Shown: positions 1 to 13,745 of the stretch, in pieces
Position numbering within the stretch: the first letter of the stretch is position 1
How the letters are laid out: every line of letters starts with the position of its first letter
Source of the DNA: Pyrocephalus nanus
Lineage: Eukaryota; Chordata; Aves; Passeriformes; Tyrannidae
Direction: 5' to 3'
Length of the DNA: 64,000 nucleotides
Assembly (NCBI GenBank): GCA_038380795.1
Contig: CM076259.1
Location: 59,415,938-59,479,937, forward strand
The notes under the pieces: model-generated
The model's database searches: none
What the model saw: the letters and a program-made list of their open reading frames with translations, nothing else
Told to the model about the DNA's origin: nothing
Program-made: the position numbers and the translations under genes

Positions 1-2284
1 TTTAAAAAGTAAGCTACCTAATAGAGAATTTGCAGGTATTTTTTCAAAAACAACACAAAGCCTTCCACCACTAAGCAAACTCCATGTTTCACTGTTCCCA
101 TTCCTTTCAAGCAAGAATTGCATTCCCTAGATATTAGGTATAAAATGGCTCCAAGTCATTAGTATTTCACTTTTTCAAAGATCTTATTTTTTTCCCTAGT
201 GTTTTAAGGGCAGTCATCCAGCAACATTTGCTGTGTGACAGACATCTGTAAGAAATGCGAACACATACAAAATTCCAGCTTTCAGACAACTCAAGCTAAA
301 TTACCAACTTGAAGTTTCAATATAAGCTTGCTGCTGTATGCAGCAAAGACACAGCACAAATAAAGGCAATCATCTGTCCTAGAGATCACAGTAGATACTA
401 CTAAAACAAGCTACTCTTGAAAGAGGAAGTTATCTTCTGCTCATTTCTCTGTTTCTTTTACTAATTATTCCTTGAGTTTACTGCACTTCTGCAATAGTGT
501 GATAGAGTGAAAATTTGAGGAATAAAAGCATTTGAAGGTCTCCCGTAAAAATGAGGAGATTCTTCTGTTATTTTGATACACTTAGATCAATGAGGGATAA
601 AAAATGGATTTAGGGGAAATAGAGGGTCTGACACTTGAGACATGGAAATGACAACAGAAAAGGTGCACTGTGCTTTATAATACTGTCTTGCAACTATGTG
701 GATGAGCAGATCTCATAAATATCCAGATGAAAATGGATAACACCTTGAAAGTAAGGACAAAAAATCTTCATGTGGCTTCTCATAAGGAGAGCTTCCAGTC
801 AAAGAGGAAGGTCACAGAAGGCCAAGAACTGTATTGATAGTACCGGCATCTTCGGTTGGCTTGAAATGAAAGACATACTCTTAGCCTTCTTAAAGCTCTT
901 AAGACCTTTCTTAGTTAAGGCCCCATGAACTTAAAATTATTTTGAGACAACTGGTTTTATGGAGAAGGTGACCTGGCAACTGGTCTGTAGCAGACTCTCT
1001 GTCCTTTGCGTAGACAGAAATTCCAAGCTGACACACTGAGAACACACAAGGCAAGACAGGGCAGGGAAGGAGGACACAACCACAACAGCAAAGGGAGGAG
1101 AAAAGGCCAATATGACTGGAGCAAAATTAAAGTGAATATTCTGAATATTCTAACAGTTATTATATAAATTACATACCTTATCCACCACTTAGAGAGCTGT
1201 TTAAAGAAGAATTACTTTATTAAAATCAATATAAAACTGCCAAGGTGCTCCACAAACACAAGCTTGGGTAATGTACCTGCCCTGCAACATTTACCATCAT
1301 TCTGAGCTTAGTAAATCTCATCCATTCAGCCATAAATAACTGCCCAAACCTCTGCCAGATAGGCACTATTTCCAAATTTCAGCTATATTTACACACCCAC
1401 AGTTAGCAGCTGACAAGTCATATATGAGGGAAATTGCCTCCCTCTAAAAAAGAGCTGCTGTCAGAGCTGCTTTGTTCCACATGGAAATAATTCAGAGGAG
1501 TTGTCATGAAAGAGCAGCTATATCCAGAATAGTTACCACAACAGATATTTTTACTCAACACCTATTACAGTATTTTTGCAATACTTTTGTTCAGTTGTTC
1601 AATACTGACTTAAGTACCAAAGAAAAGTTTATGTTTTTTATTTTTTTCAACTCATACCTTCATGAAGATAGCAGAAAACAAAACAAAACAAAAACAAAAC
1701 AAAACAAAAACAAAACAAAACAAAAATGAATAGAGTCAATGGGACTACTGTGAACCAAACTCTTTCCTGAGATCCAAGCATTGTTTTTAAGGTAAAACTT
1801 CAGACACAAGCAGGTAGGTATTGCCTAGAGATGGGCTTTGTCTCCCTTATTAGTTCCTGATAAGCACTATCAGTGCCTGAAAAGATGGGGATGAAATAAA
1901 CAGTCTCACCCTACACCTTGGTGCTGCAAAGCTGGTGGAGAAGAATAGGCAACTCCTCACATTTCAGTACCTGCCACATTCAAACCTAATTCTGGCAATT
2001 ACTGCAGTTCCTTCTCTAGAAGGCTTCTCTATATTTTCTTTTTCTAAATCTTTTTTCCTCTTCCTCCTTCAGAGTATCAAGAAGGTGAAGAGGCATCATT
2101 GGAGATGAATGGGAAGAACAGACTGCCTTCGTTGAGCTGGAGTGATAATAAGATGCTGGTGACATGACAAGTCTGGAAGCTCCAGGAGATGTGAGCTCTG
2201 AGACTGGTATCCCAAAGAGAGAAGGGTGCAGAGGAAGAGGGATTTTCTAAGGAAAAAGGGAGGAAAAGCCTCAAGCACCCACTT
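1..2284. other. Unique AT-rich non-coding stretch
   Basis: I see no exon, RNA gene or recognisable transposon here. The only structured element is the AAAAC-type microsatellite at 1675-1726. The one open frame over it (lysine- and asparagine-rich at its end) is a product of that repeat and is not a gene. Confidence 0.6.
1675..1726. repeat. (AAAAC)n/(AAAAAC)n microsatellite
   Basis: About ten units of AAAAC alternating with AAAAAC run without other sequence. The mixed 5- and 6-base unit suggests slippage in an A-rich tract. A similar tract on the other strand, (TTTTG)n, lies at 56032-56077. I see no retrocopy body upstream for which this could be a poly(A) tail. Confidence 0.9.
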
Positions 2285-2475
2285 ATCATAGAATCATAGA
2301 ATGGTTTGGATTGCAAGTTTTCTAGAAGATCAACTAGTTCCAACACCCCTGCCATGGGCAGGGACAACTTCAACTAGACCAGGTTGCCCAAAGCACCATC
2401 CAGCCTTACTTTGAACACTTCCAGGGATGGGGCATCCACAGCTTCTCTGAGAAACCTGTTCCAGTGCCTGCTACA
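2285..2475 (-). mobile_element. CR1 LINE 3' end fragment
   Basis: The plus strand starts with ATCATAGAATCATAGAATGG, which is the reverse complement of the tandem 8-bp tail at the 3' end of avian CR1, so the element lies on the minus strand. Reading on, phrases typical of the CR1 3' region follow: the 'CCCCTGCCATGGGCAGGGAC' block, the 'TAGACCAGGTTGCCCAAAGC' block and the 'GGGGCATCCACAGCTTCTCTG' block. Similarity fades after about 2475. This is a short, 5'-truncated, non-autonomous copy without an open frame. CR1 copies normally lack clear target duplications, and none is seen. Confidence 0.93.
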
Positions 2476-3452
2476 GCCTCCTGCACCTGCAAAGCCCCCC
2501 TCAGCCCTACTGCCTCTGCAAAGCTCCTCACTCCTTCTTTCCAGCTGTTCTTAGCCACCTTGCCCCATCCATTCTCTTTCTCCACACAGAGCTGACCTCT
2601 TGTCTGTCTAGGGCATCTCCTGTAGCTCAGCCATTGTCTTAAACTGCTTTCCTGTGTTCTCTGCATCCTAAGCACACCCTGCTACTGCAGTCTCAGGCCC
2701 CGTCTACAGGGCAAGAAAACCCTGCAGAGGTGCCTCAGAACTGAACATCTAAATGGCACATGCATCCCTCTTGTGACATGTGTCACCTCTTCAGCTGCAC
2801 AAAGAGGCACAGGAAGGCAATGTGTCCTCCATATCCAGTTTTCAAGACTTTGCAGTGCCATGGCACATCTTAAAATCCAGTTATATCACCCAAAATGGCA
2901 CTTTATGTTTTCACTTTTTTCCAGTGTAAATCCTAAATGGAAATTTTCATAGTTTTGCTTTGAAGGTAATTTAAGTAACTGCTTCATTCCCTAATCTACA
3001 AAAAGAGATACCATAAAAGTCACAGTAATTTTAGTTACTTACAAAAACATTTGTAGAGACTTTAGTATCATCTACTGTATGTGAGCACTATCACCTTAAG
3101 TAAGCGAATCCATAAAGAAGAGGTTTTATTATAAGGTAATATTAACGTTAGTGAAATAATCAGTATTCCTGAATCACCTCCAGTTTGATTAAAGGAGATA
3201 CTTGTTCCAGATAAACTTCAGATAAAAAGATGATATGCAACATTGAAGACAACATGAATTTGGGATAGTTACTGAATTTTGGATCCACTGAAAACATTAC
3301 AATGAAATGAAATACAATACTTCCTAATGTGCCAAATATTCTGTCTGGTTTTGTTTGGTTCACATAACAACTCAAAATATAAGCATTCATTCTTCTCAAA
3401 GCAGCAATTCCCAATTTTAGATAGCAAATATGAACAACTGACATTATACCTT

Positions 3453-3468
3453 TATATATATATATATA
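3453..3468. repeat. (TA)8 microsatellite
   Basis: A pure alternating TA run of 16 bases. Confidence 0.85.
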
Positions 3469-4283
3469 AACATAGACACACTAGCTTTTGGACTGTGCTG
3501 TGCCCCAAGTTATCACAGCTGTAAAACAGGCTGGATAAACTTGAAAAGAAAACACAGACAGAAATTCTGCTTTGCTGAACAGCATGCCCAGTTATGATCT
3601 CAGCTCTTAACTCGATGACAAAATTCACAGGATCTGCAAAATTCCCACCCTGCTGCAACAAAGTAGGGGTTTTTTTCCCTCTTATAATTTTTCAGACTTG
3701 GGACCATCACTCAGTGGGTTTGAGAACTCGCATTTCATCTTCTTGTTTTACAGGTTGTAAGGGTGCAAGAAAAGAGGGGAAACAAACTTAGTTATTAATT
3801 TATTCTAGGCTGGCACCCCTCCTTAGGCAAAGCACCCAGTTCCCGCCTTGGCTCACTCTCACAGGTTTCCTAAGCCATGATAGAATGATATGGACATAAT
3901 CCCTGGCATTTTTTCACTGCTGTCCAAAATGTTCTCAACAGCAACAGTGAATATTGTCCAACATAATCAGACATTGAGTAATGTGAAGCTAAAATAAGAC
4001 AGAGGGACCAACCAATAATAGCCAAGGCTCCCCTCCACAGATGGACCCAGTCCACGAACTGAACCAGATGTACAAAATGCTTTCACAACAAGCATCATGC
4101 ATTAAATCTGCATCTTCTTACCCCAGGGCTCTGGAAGGGTTTGTCTACTGTGTGTTTGGCAATCTCTTCCCAAATGTTTAGCTCTCTTGTTCATTTTCTC
4201 CTTCAAATGACTGCTAATAGCATGCCCCCAGTTTGGGGACAGGAGTGGTTTTTGGCTGTCAGGAAGAAGAGCATCTCTGTGGG

Positions 4284-4306
4284 TTTTTTTTTTTTTTTTT
4301 TTTTTT
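4284..4306. repeat. Poly(T) tract
   Basis: An uninterrupted run of 23 T. It could be the remains of a reverse-strand poly(A), but no retrocopy body is recognisable on its right-hand side. Confidence 0.9.
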
Positions 4307-6134
4307 GTTTTCTTTGGCTGTCTTGTTCTGACCACACTCTACTCTTGGCCAAGAAGAAAGCAAAGCAACACTCTTTGCAAGCTGCAATTGAAAAACAAAC
4401 CATAGAGTATTCTTAGTACCTGGATAAACTGCCATTAATTATTTAGGTGTGCATGCCAGTCACAGTCTGTCTGATTCTGAAAGGGGAGCCAGGGCACATA
4501 TTCTAGGAATTGCATTAGCATTAGATGGGAAGCACTCAGTAATTTTACAAAAGGGTGATGTGTCCAAGAGCCTTAAATGTCAACACTGAAGGCCACACTA
4601 ATACCTTTGTTAAGCTTTGAACACAGATCTGTTCTGTAGCAGGACAGCTTTATCTGGGTATTTTGGAAAGTAATAGATAAATGCTGTACATCACCCTATG
4701 AGATGCTGTCAGTTGAAAAGATCCTTCACAGTACAGTTTTATCCAAGATAGTTCTCCTCATTGCAATGAGAATACGTTGACAAAACCTGAGGTAAAGCCT
4801 GTTGAAATACACTTGGTTGCATGCAGAAAATAGGAATGAGATGTACACTCAAGCTCATACTTGCCCACCCTCAGATGACCCGTGGTGAGATGGGACATAA
4901 TCACATTGCTCAGGCCGGTGCTTCAGCTCCTGTAGCACCATCCACTTGCCTATTTTTCCAAGACCAAGTGCAGGCATGAAGCTACTGACTTAGTCTTATC
5001 AAGCCTGACGGTTCTTTACAGAGCAGTATAAAAAAGAAAATAATATAAGAAGTCAGCAAGCATCTGCTTTTGAAACCTTTATCACACCTTTTAGGCCCTT
5101 GCTTCTTACTCCTCCTGACCCCACTACTTTTGCAATAAGGACTGCTGCACCTATGGAACTTGTAAGGCTGCACTACGAGTGAGCTCTGGCTTCTGTAAAT
5201 TAGAAAACAGCAAGCAAGCAAACAGCTGCATGTGGTTATCATTTTGTATCCATTTTTTTTGCCTCTATTATCTGCACAACATCTATGTTGGAACTTCTTG
5301 ATAATCATTTCAAGTCTAGAAAGTATGATAGAGTAGCTAAGTTGTCTCTCTCACTTAGACATTACATCAGCATGCCCTCTTCAGAAAGGATAAAATATTT
5401 ATGATGATTAATTCAAAAGACGTTACAGACAGAGCATTTCAGGAACATCAGAACAGATTAAAATTTAAAACAATAACATACCTAATAGCTTTCTCTACTT
5501 TGGGATTTGAAGGGCTGTAGTGGAATGACATTGAAAGACATTTTTATATAATTTGTATTTAGGTTTGGTGTGAAATTCAAGTTAAAAGCCCCCTAAATTC
5601 ACATTACAGTCTTTTTAAACTCACCATGGGCAGGGAAAGTTGATGCCATGTTTAATATCAACAAGCTGATTACACTGCCTTTGTAACCTGGAGCCTTGCT
5701 TTTATTTTACTGATGTAACAAGAAGCAATAACCCTTTGAGAATGATCAGCAGCCATTTTAGTCCTGCTTGATCAATGTCAGCTGCATGTGGTGCAGATCA
5801 GCTGTGGTGTGGGATGGAACAATGAGCCTCCTTGCTGAGACCCCATTCCCCCACAGCTCAGACACTGTGTTTGCATTTAGCCCTGTTCCTCAGTCCCTGC
5901 CTATGGTATTTGTAGCCATGCTGTGTCTGACCCCAAGTCTTATTGGCCCCCAGCCCTGGCTGGGAAGGACAACATTCCTGCCCCTGCCCCTACCCCTGCA
6001 CTGCCACCCTCCCAGCTACCCTGGCCCTTAGGAGCAGCCCTGACCCAGGGGTATGTGGAGACATCCCATATTTCTCATATTATCTCATATACCTGTAACT
6101 TCTGAGAAAGGTTCAATACTCACCTCTTTTTTTA

Positions 6135-6222
6135 ATAGAATCATAGAATCATTAAGGTTGGAAAAGAACTTCCAGATCGTGGAGTCCAACTGTTAATCCA
6201 GCACTACCACTTTGGTAAAAGC
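6135..6222 (-). mobile_element. CR1 LINE 3' tail fragment
   Basis: The stretch begins with ATAGAATCATAGAATCATTA and continues with the 'GGTTGGAAAAGAACTTCCAGATC' type sequence and 'GAGTCCAACTGTTAATCCAGCACT', all of which belong to the reverse-complemented CR1 3' end. Only about 90 bp is left. It is separated by about 50 bp from a second CR1 that points the other way (6275-6647), so the two make an inverted repeat with their 3' tails facing outward. Confidence 0.9.
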
Positions 6223-6274
6223 CAGAACTTTATCAACCTAACATTTCCTGTCAGACTGACATTTCCCATAAGAC

Positions 6275-6647
6275 TGGTTTGTTCAGCCTACAGAAGAGGA
6301 GACTGAGGGAAGCTTAATTGCTGTCTTCAACATCCTCACGAGGGGAAGCAGAGGGGCAAGTACCAATCTCTTCACTCTCATAACCAATGACAGAACTCAA
6401 GGAAACAGCATGAAGTTGTGTCAGAGGAGGTTTAGGTTGCATACCAGGAAAAGGTTCTTCACCCAGAGGGCAGTTGAGCCCTGGAACAGGCTCCCCAGGG
6501 AAGTGGTCACAGCACCAAACCTGACAGAGTTCAAGAAGTGTTTGGACAATGCTCTCAAGTGCATGGTGTGATTCTCAGGTGTCTTGTGCAGAGCCACGAG
6601 TTAGACTGATGGGTCCCTTTCAACTCAGTATATTTTATGATTCTATG
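6275..6647 (+). mobile_element. CR1 LINE 3' region
   Basis: This is a plus-strand CR1 starting in the 'GTTCAGCCTACAGAAGAGGAG' part and running through 'GTGTCAGAGGAGGTTTAGGTT', 'GGAACAGGCTCCCCAGGGAAG' and 'GAGTTCAAGAAG' to a terminal ATGATTCTATGA tail. It covers the last few codons of the reverse transcriptase ORF and the 3' UTR. It is 5'-truncated, as most CR1 copies are, and cannot move. It pairs with the minus-strand CR1 tail at 6135-6222. Confidence 0.93.
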
Positions 6648-8890
6648 AAAAATACCTAATCTCCTGAATTAAGTGGTTTTTACACACTGACCACAATCCA
6701 GTGAAATCTTTGGTTTCCCTGAGCTGGCTGAGCAATAAAGACAGGCTGCGGCTGCAGCCCCCAGGATGGAGAAGCGTTTGCTGGACAGAAACAACTGAAT
6801 CTTCCCACAGCCCATCTGGATACAGTGGAAGGAGGAAGACAGAGGCTGGAATAGTTTTTAAAGTAAGGCTGTGCAAGACCAGCAGGGTGATATCTGTTCC
6901 AGAGCCCAAATACACTGAGGAAAATGCTGACAAGGGATTCCTCAAGCATCTGTTTATATTGTGTAAGAGGGAAATCTGAGTTACCATGGAGGACTTAACA
7001 GCACACACTGGAGACTTTGTGCTGCCTTAAAAAAAAAAATTAAAAAACTCTATATATGAATGTTTTTTGAACTCACTAAGAACTTCATTTAGCTTGCAGG
7101 AATTTTATATTATATCCAATCTTGAATGATAACCTAAAATTTACCACAGAACTAAAAATTAGCAGTTGCCTCTTTATGAATGATACCATTTGCTCATTAT
7201 GTTTCTTATTCACAAACAGGATAACATGAAAACAAATATACCTGATGCCTTAAAAGGATTCATTTAGCAATCCTGGGAACAATTACGAACAAATTCAGCT
7301 GGGAGAAACAGTTTATTTAAGAAAAAGATGAAAGCTGGGACCTGTTTAAGAACATTTTACCAGACACTAAAAAAACCATTAACAATGAAAAAATAGGAAT
7401 CCTGAATTGTCACACTGCCTTACTGAAGTAAAAATAGACACAAAAAATAATCTACATCTGGGAACATAGGGAAATGGATTGCAATTAATATACATTAGGT
7501 GATTAGGGGAAAAAAATGAAAGAAAGAAAAAAATCAATATTATGTAGACTAAAGGACAGTAACAACTTTCTAAGGATGACAAGCAGAAGAGGGATCTCAG
7601 CAATGACACTGGTCCTTTTCTGAACAGAAGTGACAGAAATGCCAATAGAGATGCATAAAAGTTAAACAAGCTCAATAAATAGATTGGTTCTCCTTTTGTC
7701 GGTGAGAAGCTCCTTTGAAGTTCACTCTTCCACACCAAGTGTGTCTCTCTGACAAATACAATTCTTTATTCTAGTTCTGTGCTGGTCCATTTGGATTTTA
7801 AGGTGTTTTCATGATCAGTGTTTTCTTTTTTATTGTCTTATAAAGTGCTTCCTCAGATGAAGCTTTCTTATCTGTGTCACCATTTGATAAGTGAATCTGA
7901 AATAACGCTATAAAGGGGTAAACTCTGTGACATTCTCAGGAGTTGCCTGAAATTCCTCCATAATTGTCCTTGACCCATCCCTGCCATGACACATAGGCGC
8001 AGTTAACTTAACTACTTTGGTAATTTAATTCATACTCAGCTATGATAAATACTTTCTTTGCTTGGAAAGTAGCTTGGAAGCATATTAAACAGCAGCTGTA
8101 TCAGCACTTCTGTATAAAAAGTTAGCTTAGGAGGTTCTGAACCACCAACATTGATTTTCAATTACTCTAAGACTACCAGAGAAATTCCAAGGCAGTGGAA
8201 AAAAACTAAAACTATGTCAACGTTGTAAAAGGTAAATAGGATGACCAAGGTCTGCACATACCTATAAGCCCTTTATCAATCCCAAACAAAAAACCAGAGT
8301 GCTTGCTATCAGATTTCATGCCATAAAGCTATTGTTAATCTTGCCTAAACAAGCTTCACTGATGACAGGGATTTCCTCAACAAGATCACAGAAAAACCTT
8401 AATGGACTCAATTGAAGCAAAAAAACATCCTGGAACTTGGACCAATTTTAAGAAAAAAAAAAGAAGAAAACAACCATCAGAATTTTAAAAACAATTAAAC
8501 CCCTCCCCACATAGTGTTATCCTTATTAGTTGCTTTGTGTCTCTCCTCCCCCCAACATTAGAGTGCCCTTTTAATTTATATATAGATAGACAAAGACAAT
8601 AAAGAAGTTAAACTGATTAATTAAATAGCAAAAAAAAAAATCCCATTTGATGTATTAGGATATCCTCTAGAACATTATGTTTTTATTTCTAAAACATTCT
8701 GGATCCCTTGGACACCTTTGGTTTGCCTTTTTCTTTTCTTTTTTTTTTTTTTTCAGATCAGCAAGTAAAATTTAAATAACATATGGAAAAAACATCAAGG
8801 TTTTTAGTCAACCTTAATTGTTCATGAATTCCAGAGCTTTTAAGTGTAAGTGGGGAAAAGAACATTTTGCATGTTTCCTCTCAGATTGCT

Positions 8891-8913
8891 ACTACGTGCT
8901 AGATGCACGTAGT
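8891..8913. other. Perfect 9-bp hairpin with ACGTG cores
   Basis: The arms ACTACGTGC (8891-8899) and GCACGTAGT (8905-8913) are exact reverse complements around the 5-base spacer TAGAT. Each arm carries an ACGTG/CACGT core, the core bound by HIF and other bHLH-PAS factors. Binding is inference only; the hairpin itself is directly visible. Confidence 0.6.
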
Positions 8914-11900
8914 TCATATTCATGTAAGGAGCTAAAAAAAATTAATTGTAATGAAATCAAACAGAAATGGTAAACTTTCAAAAAGTATGTTTTGAGGGAA
9001 TACATGGGTCTATAATGTCATATTTGTTTGGGGATTTTATTTTTAGGAAAAGGTCAAACAATCACTGTTGCAAGAAAGAAAGCTTTCTAACAACAAATAT
9101 TTGTGGGTGCTACTCATAGTTATAATAAGCTTTTGCAACATATATGTAGATTAAGATAGGCCATAACACATTTAACTAAGGTATGAGTTATCTTCCTATG
9201 TTTTAGTATGATGAACATTATTTTCTTTCACAGCTAAAATCCCCTGACTTCTATTAATCAGTCATTCAAAAAGGTGAGTCTCAACACATTCAAAGGCTGT
9301 GTTTAGGAAGCATTATTTGCCCATAAGAGTCACAGACTGCTAAGCAGATTTACAGCCTTGTACATAAGTTATCCTTTCTAATCTTTGCTTAAGAGTAAGT
9401 TGAGCCTGATACGACAGCTAAGCAGCTTTCAGAGTGATATTGAGTTACGCTTCGTTGCTCACAGTGTCTTTTTTCTGCTAAATGATCAATCTCAATTTAG
9501 GTATTGGGAAGAAAAGAAGGATGAAAGAGAATGGGGAGAAGGTAGTCCTAGTCTTCACTCGATCCTCTGTAAAGCACAACAGCTTCCTGACCCGCCGATG
9601 GTTTCTGTGTTGAACTGGGCTGCAGGGAATTCCAAGAGCCTTGCAAGAGAAGGGCTTGAACAGGGAGTGATTAACCATGTATATCAGAGATGCTTGCAGA
9701 TAATAGTGCAATACATTTATAATTCATACATTTAACACATCTAGGAGAATGCCTCATTACTGTGAAAGTCACTAAAAATTTACATTACTTATAACAAAAT
9801 TTTTTATGTTCTTTTTTTAATTATTCTTCAAAACTTCTCTCTTACAGAGAGGAAATATGAAGCATCAAATTCTACTTTGCTATCCCTAAGTATGTATGAT
9901 TTGTAGAAACGGAAAATTTTCAGCATTGATTGGTCTACAAAATGAATTACTGTGATCCTTTCTGTCAGGTGGAGAAGCACAATCTCCTACTCTCAGCAAG
10001 ATGTTAAATTCAAGGAAAAAAGCATTAATTTATAATTTCTAAAAGAATCTTTCTCCTTTTAAAAGAAAAGTAAATAAACTAAATCTCTCTACCATAGCTG
10101 CTCAGGCAAGAAGTAGAGGATATAGATGAAGCCTTCATACCTGGAGCAAACCTGAGTGCTCTCAGGCCAGTGAAGATGCAACTCCCAAAGTAGAAAATCT
10201 TCCCCAGTAACACCACATCTCCAGACCTGAGCTGAGCAGAACTAGGTCCAGCCAGCAAGAGTGCAACTCAAAGTTTTGGAGTCTGTGGTAGTATGCAGAG
10301 CCAGCTCTAAATTACATACAGCATCACATTTTCAGATCTCTGTGTATCACATTCAGCCCTGGATTACACCTGCAAGATTATACAAAGCATGGGAAGCCAA
10401 TACATTACATATCCTCCACATGATACTAGTAAACATTTTGCCTTGCCAGCAGTTTATAAGAATATCAGTCCTATTTCTGATCCAAAAAAGAGACCCATCT
10501 TTGCCTCCAACATTGATTAATTGACTACTCTGAGAAAACAACAAGAGGAAAAGTCTTAGCAATGCCAGTACCACAAGACAAATCTTGAAACCACCATATC
10601 AGAAATTTTTATAGAAATATCATTCTTTTTGTGATTATGTATCACTGGAATTTTACTCTGCAGAGTACACCCCCTACACATTCAGCTGCATGTGTACACA
10701 TCCCAATAGTCAGTGGTGGATCTGCCTAAGTCCTGTCCCATCAGCTAGCATTTGACATGCTGTGAAAAGAGACCTTGAAATCAGTGCTGCTGTGCAACTC
10801 AACCTTCTGATAACTGATCTATATGAGATAGCACGACAAAATGTGAACAGTGATGCTTCACATCCCACGTTATCACATGCCAAAAATGTTTGGAGGGTGG
10901 AGCAGAATGACATAGAAAGAAATTATGTGGAGCATACTTTTCTTTCCATGCTAGTCAAGTGACATTGTTTTGGCAGTTCAGTCTGACGCACTAAGTACAG
11001 TATCCTACATATTTTCTAATTTTAAGACATACACTAATCTGACAGAGAAAAGATTTGACTTTCTTTTATTCCAGTTGAAGTTGCATATATTTAAATGAAA
11101 CGTACACATAATTTAGGTGTCTGCTTGTAAATAACCTCCTATACTAAGCCCCACACTATCACGCTTGTTTCTCTAAACAAGGTAGAAAACTTCATTCTCT
11201 CCACCTAAATTTTCTTGGCAGACTTAAAATAAGCAGATATTAAAGTAAGACTATGTATAATTAAGTTTTTTCACAAAAGCAACAACTGATGAACAGAAAT
11301 AAACAATTGATAGCATTTTGCAGCCTCTCAGAGAAACAAGTGGCTAAAGCACAGACATTGCAAAGTTTCATTTGCTAATGATTGATAGCCCTGGAAAATA
11401 GCTTATGCACAGAAAAAGCTTTGCTTCCCTCTCCATTAAGGGCCTGTCTACTCTAAAAATTAGACCACAGAAAGGAGTAGAGGGGAAACAGGAGTCTTCC
11501 TTTTCCCTGAGTAAAAAACATTTAGCTTTCCTTGGCACAGTTAATTCTTCTCACCTTACATTTCCCAGGTTTTAAATGTTTGGGGTTTGTTTTGGTTTTT
11601 TTTCCCCCTCACTTCCTTTTTCAGCTCTACCTTCAGTCTGAGAAAAATCTAGAATTGCACCCAAATGGCTATTTTTTCTATTTAAGCATACGAATGATTG
11701 CCTTTATCACAACCTTTTGTGTCATGTATTCCTCTCTGCTTTCCTGAGGAGTTCCTATTCTTCTCCGCACCTTGTAGGAAACAAGTAGTTCAAGATGGAG
11801 AACATCATGACAGCTTCCTTTCTGCTGCCGCTGTCAACATATACGTGGTGTGCCATCACCAACTGAGCTATGACTATATTTATTTTGCTTTTTTTCAGCA

Positions 11901-12019
11901 GAAACAATAGCCACTTTTCCCCTTGCCACACACCTGCCTTTTTCCCCGTGCAATCTTACATCCAAACACCCCACTAACTACACTGCAATGGATGAGCTGT
12001 ATACACACTAACTCAGGAA

Positions 12020-12260
12020 GTGATTTGGTAAAATTAACATTTAGAAGCAGGCACCAGTAGTTATTTCACACATTATTAACTTATATTACAATTCAAATAA
12101 GCTTACAGCTGGCAAAAAAAGTGTCTTCTGTAAAGTGATCTCAAACATAATAGGCTTAATCAAAGATAAATTAAATTAGTCAGTCATGCATACTACAGCA
12201 TATTAGCACTGAGTAGTTGTTAAATACATTTTCTGTTATCAGTTTTGCAGGCAATATTGT
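12020..12260. promoter_or_regulatory. Possible conserved non-coding element
   Basis: This is a high-complexity AT-rich block with several homeodomain-like words (TTAAT, ATTAG, TTAAATTA) and no repeat family signature. Its texture resembles vertebrate developmental enhancers. That is an impression from composition alone and no alignment supports it. Confidence 0.15.
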
Positions 12261-13745
12261 AGCAAACAAAGTGCATGGAAAACCAGTAAATAAACTTTAT
12301 GTTTGGGAGGCTACATGTTTGACATTTCCTAGGTTTTATCAAAATATTACACAATCATCACTACTGTAACTGCCACCAGGTTAAGTCCCCATAAATGATT
12401 CAACTTCACTCCCAGGCAATTAGCCAAAAGCAGAGCAGACAGAACTAATGAATACCTAGACAGCAGATGTTCAGCGTGATTTTGTGTTTTGGAGGGAATT
12501 TCTTCCATGGCAGTTTTCAGAAAGAAAAAAAGCATGCATGGATGAGTCATAGCTGGTACACAATTAATAAAAGAGGAGACAGGCAACATTTCTATTTGTT
12601 ATAAAATTAATCTTTGTGTTTAGGGTTTTTAAAAATTTATTTTTTCCTTCACTTTCACTACTACAGTTTGAAAAGGTCTTGTAATTCTGTGCAAACATCG
12701 AAAAGCATTGCTCTTGCCTTGCTGCTATCATAACTTTCTTTTGTATTGCTGTTATAGCAGCCAGCAGTATCACCTTCATCTCTAGCTACAAACTCGAGTG
12801 AAAGAGAATACAACACAAAATTACTCACACACACTTTACATGAGGAATCATTACTTTTCTGATAGGATCCTAAAGCCATATCTTGTTCTGTCATCCATCT
12901 TTCAAAAACCCATTAGTACAGTACTGGAGATATCATAACTTGCTTGAGACTGACCCAGAAGACTTGGGAGCATGTCTGACATTCTCTTACACTCTGCACA
13001 TTTAAAACTCAATGTAAGGTGACAAGAACATTAAGCTGCCCACAGACCAAAATGTGAAACTAATCAGTATCTGTTCTGAGCCACAGGTACAATAATTGGA
13101 AAATTAAAGTGCCTCTGAACTGCTAGGGCTGTCTGCATCAAAAAGCAACACCTTAAAATGATTAATGAAGACAAATGTATGCCATTATTTCTATTGACAA
13201 CAACATCAGACAATTGCAGACTAAAAGAATAACACCACAGTTCTCATTTATTTTCTCTAAGGTTCGCCCCTTCCAAGAATCTCCTGCTAAGGAACCTATA
13301 AGCACTCACTGGTTAAACAGAGTTTTAACTGGAAGCTCCTTTAACCCAGATGTGGAAAACACAGGTCCTTTGCTGCACCTGCTGTAACCATTATCAGTGA
13401 AACTGTAGTACAAAGGACATCAGTCACAAAGGAGGCATTCACCATCAGGTCCTTACCATGAAAATGCTAACATAACCTGTAAAAGTAAAATGACTCAACC
13501 AATATGTGATGGCAGTGCTCAGCAGACCTCTTAAGAAAATAATTCATGGCAATATTGTTTCAAAATGTACCTTTCTTTTTTACTGCTCCCACTGCATCCA
13601 TCAGTGACGTAGCCAGTCCACTCAAACAGATGTCCACCATGGACAGGGCTGCTGCAGTGGCCCTGAACCACACAAAGCAAGGGCTCCATTTCTTAGGTGT
13701 GAGAGAGGGAATGGGACTAAATAAACGCTCTTTACAAGTAAATGG

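Larger units (their letters stand above)
2476..6134. other. Unique non-coding stretch
   Basis: No gene is supported. The start (about 2476-2720) is C-rich and might be a much older repeat, but I do not recognise it. Simple repeats are a (TA)8 run at 3453-3468 and a 23-base T run at 4284-4306. The rest is ordinary AT-rich sequence. Confidence 0.55.

Noticed and set aside
1472..1729. 85-codon frame ending in Lys/Asn/Thr repeats
   Set aside because: It runs into the AAAAC microsatellite; it is a low-complexity artefact.
11438..11475. 'GGGCCTGTCTACTCTAAAAATTAG', resembling the end of a reptile DNA transposon
   Set aside because: No inverted partner or target duplication was found nearby.
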